64,000 nt of DNA from CAWIJJ01 sp963836405 (GTDB taxonomy: Bacteria; Acidobacteriota; Terriglobia; Bryobacterales; Bryobacteraceae): the NCBI GenBank assembly GCA_963836405.1, contig CAWIJL010000017.1:294852-358851 (forward strand), in the 5' to 3' direction. Each line of letters begins with the position of its first letter. Position 1 is the stretch's first letter. The notes under the pieces were generated by a model. That model had not been told where the DNA came from and searched no databases. It saw only the letters and a program-made list of their open reading frames with translations. This document shows positions 28,801-37,388 of the stretch, one piece after another. The position numbers and the translations under genes were made by a program.

Positions 28801-31286
28801 CGCAACGGCTCGCTTGCCGGAGCGACGATCGACGTATGGAACGCGTGGCTGACCGGGAGCAGCACGGCATTATATCCCTGTTTCTGAAAGGCCGCCACGG
28901 CCTCCTCCACGGCTGTGCTTGCGCCGCCGATAACCGCCTGGCTCGAGCTGTTGATGTTCGCGATTACCACGTAGCCATCGATACTCCCGAGTGTCTTTTC
29001 CACTTGAGCCAGCGGCGCGAAGACCGCCGCCATCTTGCCGTTGTCCTCGAGTGAGACTCTCGTCATGCCGCGGCCCCGTGCGCTCACCGCCTGCAATGAC
29101 TCCTCGAACGCCAGGCCGCCCGCCGCCACCAGCGCGCCGTATTCGCCCAGGCTGTGCCCCATCGTGAAGTCCGGCCGGATGCCGTAAGCTGCGAACAGGC
29201 GGGTAAGCGCAATGTCTACCGTCAGAACGGTCGGTTGCGTGATCTCGGTTTGCCGCAAATCGGCTTCCGCTTTTTCTACCGCTGAAGCGTCCCGGGGGTC
29301 CACGAAGACGAAATCGGTGAGCGGCTTCCCGAGCAGGGGCCGCATGACCCGGTCCGCTTCGGCAAACGTCTGCGCCACGATCGGCTCCATCTCCGCGAGC
29401 GGCCGCAGCATGTTGGCGTACTGCGAGCCCTGGCCGGTGTAAAGGAATGCCACCTTAACCGCGGGCCCCTGGCCTCGGAAAATGCCTTGTGCGCGCAGGG
29501 CCTTCCACGCGCCCGGCTGATTGGCCGCCAGCGCTTTGAGCGCGGCGGCGGATTTTGCGGCCAGTTCCGCTGCCTCACCGTAGTCGATCGCAACCCGTTC
29601 GCGCGCGCGCAGGTCCGCCTCCGCCGGCGCCGCGGGCGTGGGAGCGCTCCCTGCCGCAGCCGCCGCTTGAACCGCGCGAAGCCGCTCCGCCAGCTTGTCC
29701 GCCGTCTCGGCCCCGATCACAAGTGCGCCGCGAAACGGAGCCTTCAGGGAACTGGAGGGTACGGTCGCCGCTCCTTCGCTTCGCGCCACCTGTCCGTTGC
29801 CTCCCGTTGCCGGGCTCTCCTCCACCGCAACGCTCCGCTTCCCGTTTCCGGTCAGCCGGTGCGGGATGTACTCTTCCAGCACGACGTGCCAGTTGGTGCC
29901 CCCGAATCCGAACGCACTCGCGCCCATCCGCCTCACCCCGCCGTTGCCGGGAGCCGGCCACTCGCGTAGTTGCGTATTGACGTAGAGCGGACAATGTTCG
30001 AAATCCACACTCGGGTGCCTGCGCTCGCAATTCAACGTCGGCGGCAGCACCCGGTCGCGAAGCGACAACGCCGCTTTCAGCAATCCCGCCGCTCCCGCCG
30101 CGCCCTTCAGGTGTCCGATATTGGATTTCACCGAGCCGAGCGCAATGGATCCCGGCGCCATGTCGAACCCCCGAAACAGGTCCGCCATGGTTTGAATCTC
30201 CACCAGGTCCCCGACACTGGTGGAGGTGCCGTGGCCCTCAATACACGTCGCCGTCGCGGGCGACAGGCCGGCGGTCTTCCACGCGCGCTCGATCGCGAAT
30301 TTTTGCCCCACCGGGTTGGGGGCCGTGATCCCCTTTCCCTTGCCGTCGCTCGATCCACCCACTCCGCGGATCACCGCGTAAATTCTGTCCCCGTCCCGTT
30401 CGGCATCCGCCAGGCGCTTCAAAATGAAGATCGCGGCGCCCTCGCCCATGACGAACCCATCGGCGCCTTCGGCGTAGGGTCGCGAACCCGTGCCGGATAG
30501 CGCTCCGATTTTGCAGAACTTGATAAAAGACGAGGCGCCCATGTTGCGATCGACGCCCCCGGCGATCGCGGCGTCGTAATGTCCCGCAACCAGTCCTTCG
30601 ACTGCGGCGCTGATGGCCGCCATCGCCGAGGCGCATGCCGCATCGGTAGTGAAGTTTGGTCCGTGAAAATTGAAGACGTTCGCCACGCGGCCCGCGATGC
30701 AGTTCGCCAGTTCGCCGGGCATGCTGTCTTCCGTAACCTCCGGCAGCCGCCGCGCGATCCGCGCCCGCAATTCACGGTTGATGTCGCTGCGCACCGGGGC
30801 CGGCAGCGCCGCAAAGCTGGCGCTCTCGGCAAGTTCGCGGGCATACTCGGGGAAGTAGATCCGCAGTGCCGTCATGTAGTGCAGCTCCCCGCCCATCGCA
30901 TTCCCAAGGATCACCGCGGTGCGGTCCGCGTCCAGCGTTCGCTGCGGATAGCCGAAATCCTGGAGCGCCTCCCGCGTACAGGCGACGGCCCATTTCTGGC
31001 CGCCATCCATCGCGTCGCTGACGCGCGGCGGAATCGCCATCTTCCAGCGGATCGGATCCCACGGGTACTCCCGAACCCAACCGCCGATTTTCGAATACGT
31101 CTTTTCGGGTGCCTTCGGCTCGGGGTCGTAATAGAGCGCAGGATCCCAACGATCGGGCGATACCTCCGAGATGCTGTAACGCCCGCCCTTGACGTTCTCC
31201 CAGAACGCCTGCACGTTCGGTGCGTCGGGCAGCACGGCTCCTGTTGCGACAATGGCGATGGCTCTGTGGGAAGTCTCGTCTCTCAT
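22899..31286 (-). CDS. PUFA-synthase-like iterative megasynthase: KS-MAT-KS-4xACP-KR-DH
   Basis: 2795 residues. KS1 (1-470) has Cys218 in DAACASAMA, His in EGHGTST and SNIGH. The malonyl/acyl transferase (600-930) has GHSLGEYG, Ser712. KS2 (950-1450) has Cys1220 in NAACASTTQ, plus SHETYTPARGG and LTGHAMG. Four ACP repeats (1580-1950) have Thr at 1618, 1714, 1810 and 1911 where the phosphopantetheine Ser normally lies. A ketoreductase (2190-2450; TGAAGSI, Tyr2390 in QADYSAAND) precedes a hotdog dehydratase (2500-2700; LDHHRIDGTPVLPG). Enoylreductase and thioesterase domains are absent. The layout recalls PfaA/PfaC of polyunsaturated fatty acid synthases. The ATG at 31286 is preferred over a GTG at 31295 because GAGGT lies about 9 nt upstream. 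The product is unknown. Confidence 0.88.
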   Translation of the reverse strand: MRDETSHRAIAIVATGAVLPDAPNVQAFWENVKGGRYSISEVSPDRWDPALYYDPEPKAPEKTYSKIGGWVREYPWDPIRWKMAIPPRVSDAMDGGQKWAVACTREALQDFGYPQRTLDADRTAVILGNAMGGELHYMTALRIYFPEYARELAESASFAALPAPVRSDINRELRARIARRLPEVTEDSMPGELANCIAGRVANVFNFHGPNFTTDAACASAMAAISAAVEGLVAGHYDAAIAGGVDRNMGASSFIKFCKIGALSGTGSRPYAEGADGFVMGEGAAIFILKRLADAERDGDRIYAVIRGVGGSSDGKGKGITAPNPVGQKFAIERAWKTAGLSPATATCIEGHGTSTSVGDLVEIQTMADLFRGFDMAPGSIALGSVKSNIGHLKGAAGAAGLLKAALSLRDRVLPPTLNCERRHPSVDFEHCPLYVNTQLREWPAPGNGGVRRMGASAFGFGGTNWHVVLEEYIPHRLTGNGKRSVAVEESPATGGNGQVARSEGAATVPSSSLKAPFRGALVIGAETADKLAERLRAVQAAAAAGSAPTPAAPAEADLRARERVAIDYGEAAELAAKSAAALKALAANQPGAWKALRAQGIFRGQGPAVKVAFLYTGQGSQYANMLRPLAEMEPIVAQTFAEADRVMRPLLGKPLTDFVFVDPRDASAVEKAEADLRQTEITQPTVLTVDIALTRLFAAYGIRPDFTMGHSLGEYGALVAAGGLAFEESLQAVSARGRGMTRVSLEDNGKMAAVFAPLAQVEKTLGSIDGYVVIANINSSSQAVIGGASTAVEEAVAAFQKQGYNAVLLPVSHAFHTSIVAPASEPLRAVLESLSLSPPKTPIVTNVNGEFYPAGPDAVPQMIDLLARQVASPVQFVKGLETLYGAGARVFVEVGPKKALHGFAEDVLGAKSDSIALFTNHPKFADPVAFNQALCGLYAAGLGAGHRRSEPVEAGAPAPIERQRRVEPPVAITGAALGLPGTERIFDDDNIARILKGEQFIDAIPNRFRRAMAEKHITRLVKTDNGGPVFEAISEPSDVIKLAGRGGAFDLEKEFGIPAERIAALDRVTRLAIAAGIDALRDAGIPLVLRYKTTTVGTQLRDRWCLPDEMRDDTGVIFGSCWPGFDSFAEETSRCHADRARREQLAVLEDLRSRAEGSNGNAALVQELDSRIDDLRVAIARNPYVFDRRFIFRSLSMGHSQFAELIGARGPNTSINAACASTTQAVALAHDWIRAGRCRRVVVIAADDITSDNLIEWIGSAFLATGAAATDGNVEQAALPFDRRRHGMIVGMGAAALVVEGGEAARERGIRPICEVLGAAIANSAFHGTRLDVEHIGQVMEGLICKAEERGDFVRREAAAKTVFVSHETYTPARGGSASAEVNALRKTFREAADSIVIANTKGLTGHAMGAGIEDVVAVKSLETGCVPAVPNFKEIDPELGALNLSKGGAYPVEYALRLGAGFGSQIAMTLLRRVPGKDERRPSPHRLGYAYRIEDSGKWSAWLKRVAGAGAELEVVSRTLRIRDGKAAAVPPAPPVPQAKAAVAQAAPAAASPATAAEAPRPAPAPPPKPAPAVAVAAAEDPVQERVIGLVVEKTGYPREMLDLDLDLEADLGVDTVKQAEIFAAIREIYGIVRDPDLKLRDFPTLKHVIGFVRDRRPDLAVAASEPERAIAEPEGDPVQERVIGLVVEKTGYPREMLDLDLDLEADLGVDTVKQAEMFAAIREIYGIVRDPDLKLRDFPTLSHVIGFVRDRRPDLAVAASEPERAIAEPEGDPVQERVIGLVVEKTGYPREMLDLDLDLEADLGVDTVKQAEMFAAIREIYGIVRDPDLKLRDFPTLKHVIGFVKDRRPDLRDVVEPQAAPAPAVSTTAAAADEIQEKVLEIVAAKTGYPKEMLDLDLDLEADLGVDTVKQAEMFASVREIFGIARDPDLKLRDFPTLAHVIEFARSRWAVPAAVEPAPAEPRPEPASFDAADAVPRRVPVARLRPPLAMTKPTGVALEAGRRVVVMPDKGGVGAALAERLRARGVEVLSPEDIAEGPVDGVYWLAALDDEGDLASMDLAAWRDALQIRVKRLFQTMRGLYEQIATAGTFLVTATRLGGQFGYGCDAATRPLGGAVAGFAKTYKRERPDALVKVVDFEPLSNVEETAEALVRETLHDPGAVEIGYKGQLRWSVGLQEQSPAGGGAGMTLDSNSVFLITGAAGSIVSAITADLAAASGGTFYLLDLTPEPDPRNPDFAQFRSDREGLKRELAARIQARGKRATPALVERELAAIERGGAALDAIEAVRAAGGTATYFRVDLTDERAVAGAIDEIRAAKGRIDVLLHAAGMERSRFLPAKEPEEFDLVFDVKADGWFNLLKSIGDMPLGATVAFSSIAGRFGNAGQADYSAANDLLCKIASSFRSTRPSTRAIAIDWTAWAGIGMAARGSIPRMMQLAGIDMLPPEAGIPAIRRELTAGGRQGEIVIAGKLGVLVKESDSTGGLDPEAATFIEGPMMGRVAGMTVDGDFTVETTLDPKAQPFLDHHRIDGTPVLPGVMGIEAFAEAARCVLPGWHIAAIDNVEFVAPFKFYRDEPRTLKIEVNWRPEGEDVIASCRLVGSRQLPNRHEPQETTHFTAEIRLTQQPPAAMAGASLWAPTAGVVEAEEIYCLYFHGPAYQVLHRTWSNGEWIVGELAGVLPPNHHPPQLPLAASPRLIELCFQTAGVWEMGVEGRMALPLHIDSVRLSGAAPPANVPLYAIVTPENGGSGFDAAIVDEAGNRYLELSGYRTVPLPVSVDVEALRNAMRPAAMAAGQ
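25740..26545 (-). repeat. Tandem 288-bp repeats encoding ACP domains
   Basis: Three near-identical copies with an exact 288-bp (96-codon) period: the block starting with GTGTTTGAGCGTGGG or a variant recurs at about 25753, 26041 and 26329. A fourth, more divergent ACP lies at 25450-25650. The high DNA identity between copies points to recent duplication or gene conversion within the megasynthase gene. Confidence 0.85.
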
Positions 31287-31312
31287 AAACTGCACCTCGT
31301 CGTACTGGTTCT

Positions 31313-32992
31313 CTATGCCGGCATCGCGGCACGCCGTGACGCGCGTCCATACAGCACGTCACTCACGTAGTCCATGTCCCCAAGCAGGCCGGCTTGCGCG
31401 CGGTGGATCGCGCCAGTCTGGACAGCCGTCTCGAAAGCGGCGATTCCAGCTTCAGCGACTCCGCCCGCCCCAACTGCCAGCCGCACGCCGCCCTCCGCAA
31501 TCTTCTGCGCCGCCTCGCGTGCGAAGATCCGGGCGATTGCCGCCAGTTCGGTTGCATCGAACCGCTGATCGGCCTTCTCGTGCATCTTGCCTTCGGCCTT
31601 CCGGGCTGCCCTCCCGCAAAGACACGCGGCGCATTCCGCCCACGCAATCAGCTCGCCCAGCCGCAGCAGTACGTGCTGATGCCTGGTCAATCGCTGGGCG
31701 CGGGCCACTTCCATAACCTCGGCCAGCGCGCGCAGACCGAGCGCGGCGATATTCGCTCCCACATCGGGGTGCAGAGCGTGCACCGCATCGCACTTTCGGG
31801 CTTCGTCGTGGTAGTGGCGACCACGCGTCTTGAGATGGAGTTGCCACCGGTCGCGGCTGATGGTCATCTCCATAATTTCGGAGGTGCCCTCATAAATCGT
31901 CGTGATCCGGACATCGCGCTTGATCTTCTCGACCATGTACTCGTGCGTGTAACCATAGCCGCCCAGCGCCTGTATGGAGGCGTCCGCGGCCAGGTTGCCC
32001 GCCTCGGTAGCCATGTACTTGGCGATCGCGCCTTCGGTGTTCAGGCTGCCTTCCTTCCCGCTATCGATCCGCTCGGCCGTTTCTTCGATGTACGCGCGGG
32101 CCGCCTCCAGCCGGCAGACATTCGGAACGATGAGTTTGTGGGTGTAGCCCTGCTTCTCGGAAAGCGGTGCGCCGGCCTGTATGCGTTTCGCGGAGTACGG
32201 TATGGCGCGGTCGAGCGCGGCCCAGCCGCCACCCAGCCCGAAGGCCGCTACCATCAGGCGGGTATACCCGAAGACGGCCTGCGCCTGTACCAGTCCCTGC
32301 CCCTCCACGCCGCCGATGAGCCGGTCGCTGTCTACATACACGTCCGTTAACGATAGCGCTGCCGTGTTGCTGAGCCGGATGCCATGCTTGTTCTCCGGCT
32401 TATCGTGCGCAAACCCGGGCGTGCCCTTGTCCACAACGAACCAGGCCGGCCCGCCGGCCGTATTCGCCAGTATCGTGTAGGCATCCGCGATGCCGCCGTT
32501 GCTGATCCACTGCTTGCTGCCGTTGATCCTGTAGCCGGCCACCCGTTCCCCGTCCATCACGCGGTCGGCGGTCGTCTGGAGCGCGCCCAGGTCGCTGCCC
32601 GCCGCCGGTTCGGTGGCGCCGTAGGCAAACAGGATTCCCTCTTCGGCAATGCGCGTCAGCCAGTGCTTCTTCTGTTCGGGCGTTGCTCCCACCACGATCG
32701 GGTCGCTCCCCAGGAATGTCGCCAGCACTGACGTCGCAACCCCCAGGTCGATTCGCGCCATCTGCTCGCACACGACATACACGTCGAATGCGCCCCCTCC
32801 GAATCCTCCACAATCCTCCGGAATGAAAAGAAGCTGTATCCCGATTCCTTCCGGGTCGCACAACGTGCGCACAATCTCCAGCGGGCATTCGTCCAATTCA
32901 TCCAGGCGGATGAGCTGCTCGTCCGGGAGGCGCTTCCTGGCGAAGTCCCTGAGCGATTTCAAGCTGAGTTTGAGCGTTTTGGCCGAGATCAT
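31313..32992 (-). CDS. Acyl-CoA dehydrogenase
   Basis: 559 residues, FAD-dependent. AYGATEPAAGSDLG is the substrate/FAD-binding motif, and GGYGYTHEYMVEKIKRD is followed by IYEGTSEI, whose Glu is the usual catalytic base. The extra ~150 C-terminal residues resemble the extended very-long-chain-type dehydrogenases. It sits between etfA (3 nt upstream) and the megasynthase (26 nt downstream), so it probably acts on the acyl chain of that pathway, either inserting a double bond or replacing the missing enoylreductase. That role is inference. Confidence 0.9.
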   Translation of the reverse strand: MISAKTLKLSLKSLRDFARKRLPDEQLIRLDELDECPLEIVRTLCDPEGIGIQLLFIPEDCGGFGGGAFDVYVVCEQMARIDLGVATSVLATFLGSDPIVVGATPEQKKHWLTRIAEEGILFAYGATEPAAGSDLGALQTTADRVMDGERVAGYRINGSKQWISNGGIADAYTILANTAGGPAWFVVDKGTPGFAHDKPENKHGIRLSNTAALSLTDVYVDSDRLIGGVEGQGLVQAQAVFGYTRLMVAAFGLGGGWAALDRAIPYSAKRIQAGAPLSEKQGYTHKLIVPNVCRLEAARAYIEETAERIDSGKEGSLNTEGAIAKYMATEAGNLAADASIQALGGYGYTHEYMVEKIKRDVRITTIYEGTSEIMEMTISRDRWQLHLKTRGRHYHDEARKCDAVHALHPDVGANIAALGLRALAEVMEVARAQRLTRHQHVLLRLGELIAWAECAACLCGRAARKAEGKMHEKADQRFDATELAAIARIFAREAAQKIAEGGVRLAVGAGGVAEAGIAAFETAVQTGAIHRAQAGLLGDMDYVSDVLYGRASRRAAMPA

Positions 32993-32995
32993 GGT

Positions 32996-33979
32996 TCATT
33001 TCCCCTTGATTGCCTGATTGCTCTGAACGTGCGCGGTCATCGCGGCCAGAAACTCCAGCAGGTCATCCACAATCCCGACATCGGCCACATGGAAAATCGG
33101 CGCCTTCGGGTTCTTGTTGATGGCCACCAGGAACGGGTTGCCCTTGATCCCCGCCAGGTGCTGGAACGATCCGCTGATCCCGCAAGCCAGGTACACCTTC
33201 GGCTTCACCGTCTTCCCCGATGAGCCCACCTGCCGCCCCTTATCCAGCCATCGCGCGTCCACCACGGGCCGCGAGCAGCTCACCGCGCCGCCCAACGCCT
33301 CCGCCAGATCCTCGGCAAGTGCAATGTTGTCCTGTTCCTGTATGCCGCGTCCTACCGAAACCAGCAGCTTGTATTTCGTGATGTCCACATCGCCCGAATC
33401 CGCCGCAATCGTCTCCATGTAGCGGCGGCGCGATCGCAGCGCGGGAACCTCGGCCGATTTGTCCACCACCGTTCCGCAAACCGCGCCGGAAGCAGCCCGA
33501 AACGCGCCCCCACGGATCGTCAGCACCGCCCCGGCAGAAATTTCGCAGCGAACGTGCGTGCTGACCTGTCCGCCGAATTCCTGGCGGACTAGCACCAGCA
33601 CCGCTGCGTTTGCCGCTTCGATATCGACTACGTCCGGCACGTATGCCGCGCCCAGCTTGATCGAAAGCCCCGGCGACAGGTCGACCCCGAAGTGATCGTG
33701 GGACACTAACAGGACGCTCGCCGGCGGCAGCACGCCGGCCAGAACCTGCCGCACGAGTTCGGCGTCGGGATACGCGAGCGCTTCGTTGGCGATTTTCCAG
33801 ACCTCGGGATACATTGACGCGAGCGACTCGCACGCCGCCTCCAACCCCGGTCCCTGCCCGGTTACGATCGCCACAGCCGGGTGAGCGGCGTCGATCCGGG
33901 CAGCGGCCGTCCACATCTCGGCAGCCGCGTCGTCCGGCACGCCGTTCCTGTGTGAGATAAAGGCAAAGATCCGCGGCAT
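32996..33979 (-). CDS. etfA: Electron transfer flavoprotein alpha subunit
   Basis: 327 residues. The C-terminal FAD-binding domain is clear (GSSGKTVKPKVYLACGISG, then KGNPFLVAINKNPKAPIF). It pairs with EtfB to carry electrons from the neighbouring acyl-CoA dehydrogenase to the membrane Fe-S oxidoreductase encoded upstream. Its start overlaps the etfB stop (TGATG). Confidence 0.93.
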   Translation of the reverse strand: MPRIFAFISHRNGVPDDAAAEMWTAAARIDAAHPAVAIVTGQGPGLEAACESLASMYPEVWKIANEALAYPDAELVRQVLAGVLPPASVLLVSHDHFGVDLSPGLSIKLGAAYVPDVVDIEAANAAVLVLVRQEFGGQVSTHVRCEISAGAVLTIRGGAFRAASGAVCGTVVDKSAEVPALRSRRRYMETIAADSGDVDITKYKLLVSVGRGIQEQDNIALAEDLAEALGGAVSCSRPVVDARWLDKGRQVGSSGKTVKPKVYLACGISGSFQHLAGIKGNPFLVAINKNPKAPIFHVADVGIVDDLLEFLAAMTAHVQSNQAIKGK

Positions 33980-34770
33980 CAGTTCAGTCCTCCCTTGGCC
34001 TTGAGCATTTCAAACAGCTTGCCGGCGATTTCCTCACGGGAGCCGGTGAGTATTTCCGCCTTCCTCGTCGCGGCGGGCACGAAATAGTCCAGACGCACCA
34101 CCTTTGCCGCCACTGCGCCTGCCACGCCGCCTCCCAGCCTCAGTTCCGAGGCCCCGAGTTTCGCGATCGGCATGGACGCGACCTGCCGGATTCCGCGCAT
34201 CCCGACGTACCGCGGCTCGTTGATGCCCGTCTGAATCGACAGAACACACGGCGTCGAAATCTCGTGGACCTCCTGACAACCGCCCTCCACCTCCCTGCTG
34301 ATCCTCAGCGTCCCTTCTCCGGCCAACTCGATGGCGTTCACCACGGATGCAAACGGATAGTCGAGCAGGGCCGCCAGCATGCCGCCCACCTGCGCTGCGC
34401 CATCCTCGGCCTGCACACCGGTCAGGATGAGGTCGAACGCACCCGTCCGGACGTACGCGGCCAGAATCTGCGCGATCCCCCGTCCATCCGAACCCTCAAA
34501 ACCTTCATCGCAAAGGAGCACTCCTTCCCGCGCCCCCATGGCCATCTGGCGCCGCAGAACCTCCTCGTCGTCATCGGTGCCTACCGTCGCCACCGTGACC
34601 TTTCCGCCGGTCCGTTCCGCGATCCGGAGCGCTTCCTCGACTGCGTAGTTGTCCGCTTCGTTCACCGTGTAAACGAAGTCGTCGCGTTCGATGTCGTTTC
34701 CGGCGCTGTTCAGGAGAACTTCGTTCTCCGCAGTGTCCGGTACTCGTTTTACGCACACCAGAATGTTCAA
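33979..34770 (-). CDS. etfB: Electron transfer flavoprotein beta subunit
   Basis: 263 residues. It starts at TTG (34770) after a strong AAGGAGG Shine-Dalgarno; the N-terminal motif ILVCVKRVPD is the family hallmark, and VQAEDGAAQVGGMLA is the AMP-binding signature region. A longer frame reaching 35070 lies inside the upstream gene and has no family similarity. It forms the ETF heterodimer with EtfA. Confidence 0.92.
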   Translation of the reverse strand: MNILVCVKRVPDTAENEVLLNSAGNDIERDDFVYTVNEADNYAVEEALRIAERTGGKVTVATVGTDDDEEVLRRQMAMGAREGVLLCDEGFEGSDGRGIAQILAAYVRTGAFDLILTGVQAEDGAAQVGGMLAALLDYPFASVVNAIELAGEGTLRISREVEGGCQEVHEISTPCVLSIQTGINEPRYVGMRGIRQVASMPIAKLGASELRLGGGVAGAVAAKVVRLDYFVPAATRKAEILTGSREEIAGKLFEMLKAKGGLN

Positions 34771-34796
34771 CGTCGCCTCCTTGTCTCGTGCGAATT

Positions 34797-36896
34797 TCAG
34801 GAAACGGTAGCTGCTGCCGGGACGGGGCCGGGAACAAGCTGCCCTGCCACCAACTCCGCGAGATCTATGGCGGACATCCTCCCCTCCAGCCCCGCAACCT
34901 TGATCCCGTCCTCGATCTGGATCATGCAGAACGGGCACGCTGTGACGATGACGGTCGCTCCCGCTTCCGCGGCCATCTGCACCCTCATGACGCTCATCCG
35001 CCGCTCCTCCTTCGGCTCGTAGAACAGCGAGAGTCCTCCGCCGCCGCAGCAGAACGAACGGTCGCGGCACCGCTGCATCTCCACCCGCTTCATACCGCGG
35101 ATGGCGTCGAGCACGGCACGCGGTTCGTCGAATACCTGGTTGTGCCGTCCCAGATAGCAGGGGTCGTGATAGGTGTACACATCGTGGCCGTTCTCGAGCG
35201 GCGCCAGCCGGATCTCGCCTCGCGCCAGTTCGCGCGCGATCGCCTGGCTAATGTGCTCCACCGGCGGCACGTCTTTGTAGTCGTGTTTTAGCGCGTTGTA
35301 GGCGTGCGGGTCATTCGTCACGATCCGCTTCACGCCGGCAGCCTTGATGGCGGCGGTGTTGTGGTCCCGAAGCGCCAGGAACAGGGTTTCCTCACCGAAT
35401 CTTCGCGCTTCGTGGCCGCTGTCCCGTTCCGAGGTTCCGAGGATGGCGAAATCTTCCCCCGCGCACTGGAGGATTCGGGCCGTAGCTCGCCCGATCGACT
35501 GAATGCGGCCGTCGAATGACGTGACGCTATCTACGAAATACAGCGTCTCCGGAGGGCGCCCCCCGTTGACCACTTTCACCGGGCATGCGTTCCGGAACTC
35601 GCTCTCCTGGATCCACTCGGCCCTCTTCCTCTCCGGCTTACCGAACGGGTTGCCGCGGCTTTCCAGGCTTTTCAGCGGCTTCTGAAGCGATTGAGGAACC
35701 GCACCGTCATCCACCAAGCCCCGCCGCAGATCGACGATCTTGTCGATATGCTCGACGAGTAGCGGACATTCCGCTTCGCACGCGCCGCACGTCGTACAGG
35801 ACCACACCTCATCGGCGGTGTACAGATTCCCGATTACAGGCTGACCCTTGGAATGCACTCCCATAATCGGGTAGTGCCGGAATACGAAGTCTCGTCCTTT
35901 CGTGGTCAGCAGCCTGGGCGATAGCGGCCGGCCCGCCGCACGCGCCGGGCACTGCTCAGCGCATCTGCCGCAATCCGCGCAGGAGTAGAAATCCAGAATG
36001 TGCTTCCACGTGAAGTCTTCAAATGTCTTCACGCCCAGCGACTTCGCCTCTTCGATCCGGTCCTCCGGAACGTCCCACCGCACCGGTTTCACCCTTCCGC
36101 GGTCCAACCTGGCGAAGTAGATGCTGAACAGCGACGTCTCTACGTGGAACTGAATTCCAAACGGCCGGTAGCAAAGAAGAAAGAAGAACGTGACCCCGTG
36201 AAGCACAAACGAACCGTGATAGAGATACCAGAGCGCCGTCAGTGGCATCGCTGCGAACGCCTTCTGCGCCACCCACGCCAACGATAGCGTCGCCGCGATG
36301 TCCCCATGGCCGCCGCCAAACGAATCGGCCGCCGCTCTGCTACCCTCGAAAACCGCATCGGCCGCCATCAGCACGGCGATAAGCGCCAGCAGGAAGACCG
36401 CGTCCCACGCGCGCCTCCTCGCGTCAGGCCCCTCGAGGGCGTAGCGCGCGGGCCTGAAGGCCACGCGCCGGACCATCGCCACCACCATCGCGAGGAACAC
36501 CAACGTCGCGGCATAGTCCGCCACCACGTCGTAGGTGTGGCCCGATAGCACAGGCATCGCGAAGTCGCCCCACACACCCATCGTCAGCAGCGTCACCGCC
36601 CGGGACACCAGCACGAGGAATCCCGCGAAGATCAGGATGTGCAGGAGACCTGCCGTCGGGTAACGCGGGTGCCGCCATTGGCCGACCCAGAACTTGGCCA
36701 CCATCCACAGCCGTGCCGGCGGACGGTCGAAGCGGCGGTCCCGCTGAGCTCGTAACATCGGAGTCGCTCGCCGGGCGACAATATACGCGAAACAGATGAC
36801 ACCAATCAGGTAAATGAGACCGAATAACATCGGACCGGAAATCCACCCGTAATCTGTGTGTGCAGGCACTTGTATGTAATCGGTCACTTGATTCAT
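34797..36896 (-). CDS. Membrane-anchored Fe-S oxidoreductase (heterodisulfide-reductase-like, ETF-linked)
   Basis: About 699 residues. The N-terminal ~270 residues contain roughly six membrane helices in a NarI/cytochrome-like arrangement. Two 4Fe-4S motifs follow (CADCGRCAEQCPA and CTTCGACEAECP), then two CCG domains (DPCYLGRHN with SFCCGGGG, and ACPFCMIQIEDG). It probably passes electrons between EtfAB and the quinone pool. It is the first gene of the megasynthase operon. The ATG at 36896 is chosen over 36962, whose extra residues do not look like a membrane N-terminus. Confidence 0.88.
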   Translation of the reverse strand: MNQVTDYIQVPAHTDYGWISGPMLFGLIYLIGVICFAYIVARRATPMLRAQRDRRFDRPPARLWMVAKFWVGQWRHPRYPTAGLLHILIFAGFLVLVSRAVTLLTMGVWGDFAMPVLSGHTYDVVADYAATLVFLAMVVAMVRRVAFRPARYALEGPDARRRAWDAVFLLALIAVLMAADAVFEGSRAAADSFGGGHGDIAATLSLAWVAQKAFAAMPLTALWYLYHGSFVLHGVTFFFLLCYRPFGIQFHVETSLFSIYFARLDRGRVKPVRWDVPEDRIEEAKSLGVKTFEDFTWKHILDFYSCADCGRCAEQCPARAAGRPLSPRLLTTKGRDFVFRHYPIMGVHSKGQPVIGNLYTADEVWSCTTCGACEAECPLLVEHIDKIVDLRRGLVDDGAVPQSLQKPLKSLESRGNPFGKPERKRAEWIQESEFRNACPVKVVNGGRPPETLYFVDSVTSFDGRIQSIGRATARILQCAGEDFAILGTSERDSGHEARRFGEETLFLALRDHNTAAIKAAGVKRIVTNDPHAYNALKHDYKDVPPVEHISQAIARELARGEIRLAPLENGHDVYTYHDPCYLGRHNQVFDEPRAVLDAIRGMKRVEMQRCRDRSFCCGGGGLSLFYEPKEERRMSVMRVQMAAEAGATVIVTACPFCMIQIEDGIKVAGLEGRMSAIDLAELVAGQLVPGPVPAAATVS

Positions 36897-37388
36897 CCCT
36901 TGCGCACCGGTCAGGTATTGCGGTTGACCGTAACAGTAAGTTGCACGCCCGGGTGCGGCCACACAATCGGAGTCAAGACGAAGCTCCGGAAGATCAAGGA
37001 TAAACGGAACTGATTATCTGAAAAAGACCCGCACAGCACTTTGACGTATGAAAACACCCAGACTAGGCCCCCTGCCGGGGGTTCCATTGTGCGTTGTTAT
37101 ACCGTCACCTCGTACCCGGCAAATCCGACGATCCATTCGGGGCTGCGGAGCGGGAATCTGTGAGGGCCGATCGGAAGCCGGCCTCTCCGGCTGCCCCCGC
37201 CGAATGGATCGAACGAGGCGACGACGAGGCTCCACGCGCTACCAGACGTGCGGAGGACGTTTGCGGAGGCGGCGCGCCGGTTGAGAGTCGCGATCTCGCG
37301 GCGCGGCGGCCGTCAAGCAGTCGAATCGTTACGATCTGAGATACAGAGCCATCGCTGTGGCCGGGGAGGCCGGACTACGCAATTCAAT
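36897..37388. other. Intergenic region upstream of the etf/megasynthase operon
   Basis: 492 bp with no plausible gene. It must hold the promoter of the ~20-kb operon. A short GC hairpin, CCCCC-TGCC-GGGGG near 37070-37085, may end transcription of the STAS/adhE run but lacks a clear T-tract. I identify no specific operator. Confidence 0.4.

Noticed and set aside
36005..36020. CCACGTGAAG parS-like sequence in the Fe-S oxidoreductase gene
   Set aside because: Imperfect palindrome in coding DNA; chance match.
37068..37088. GC hairpin as intrinsic terminator
   Set aside because: Five-base stem without a following T-run; too weak to call a terminator.
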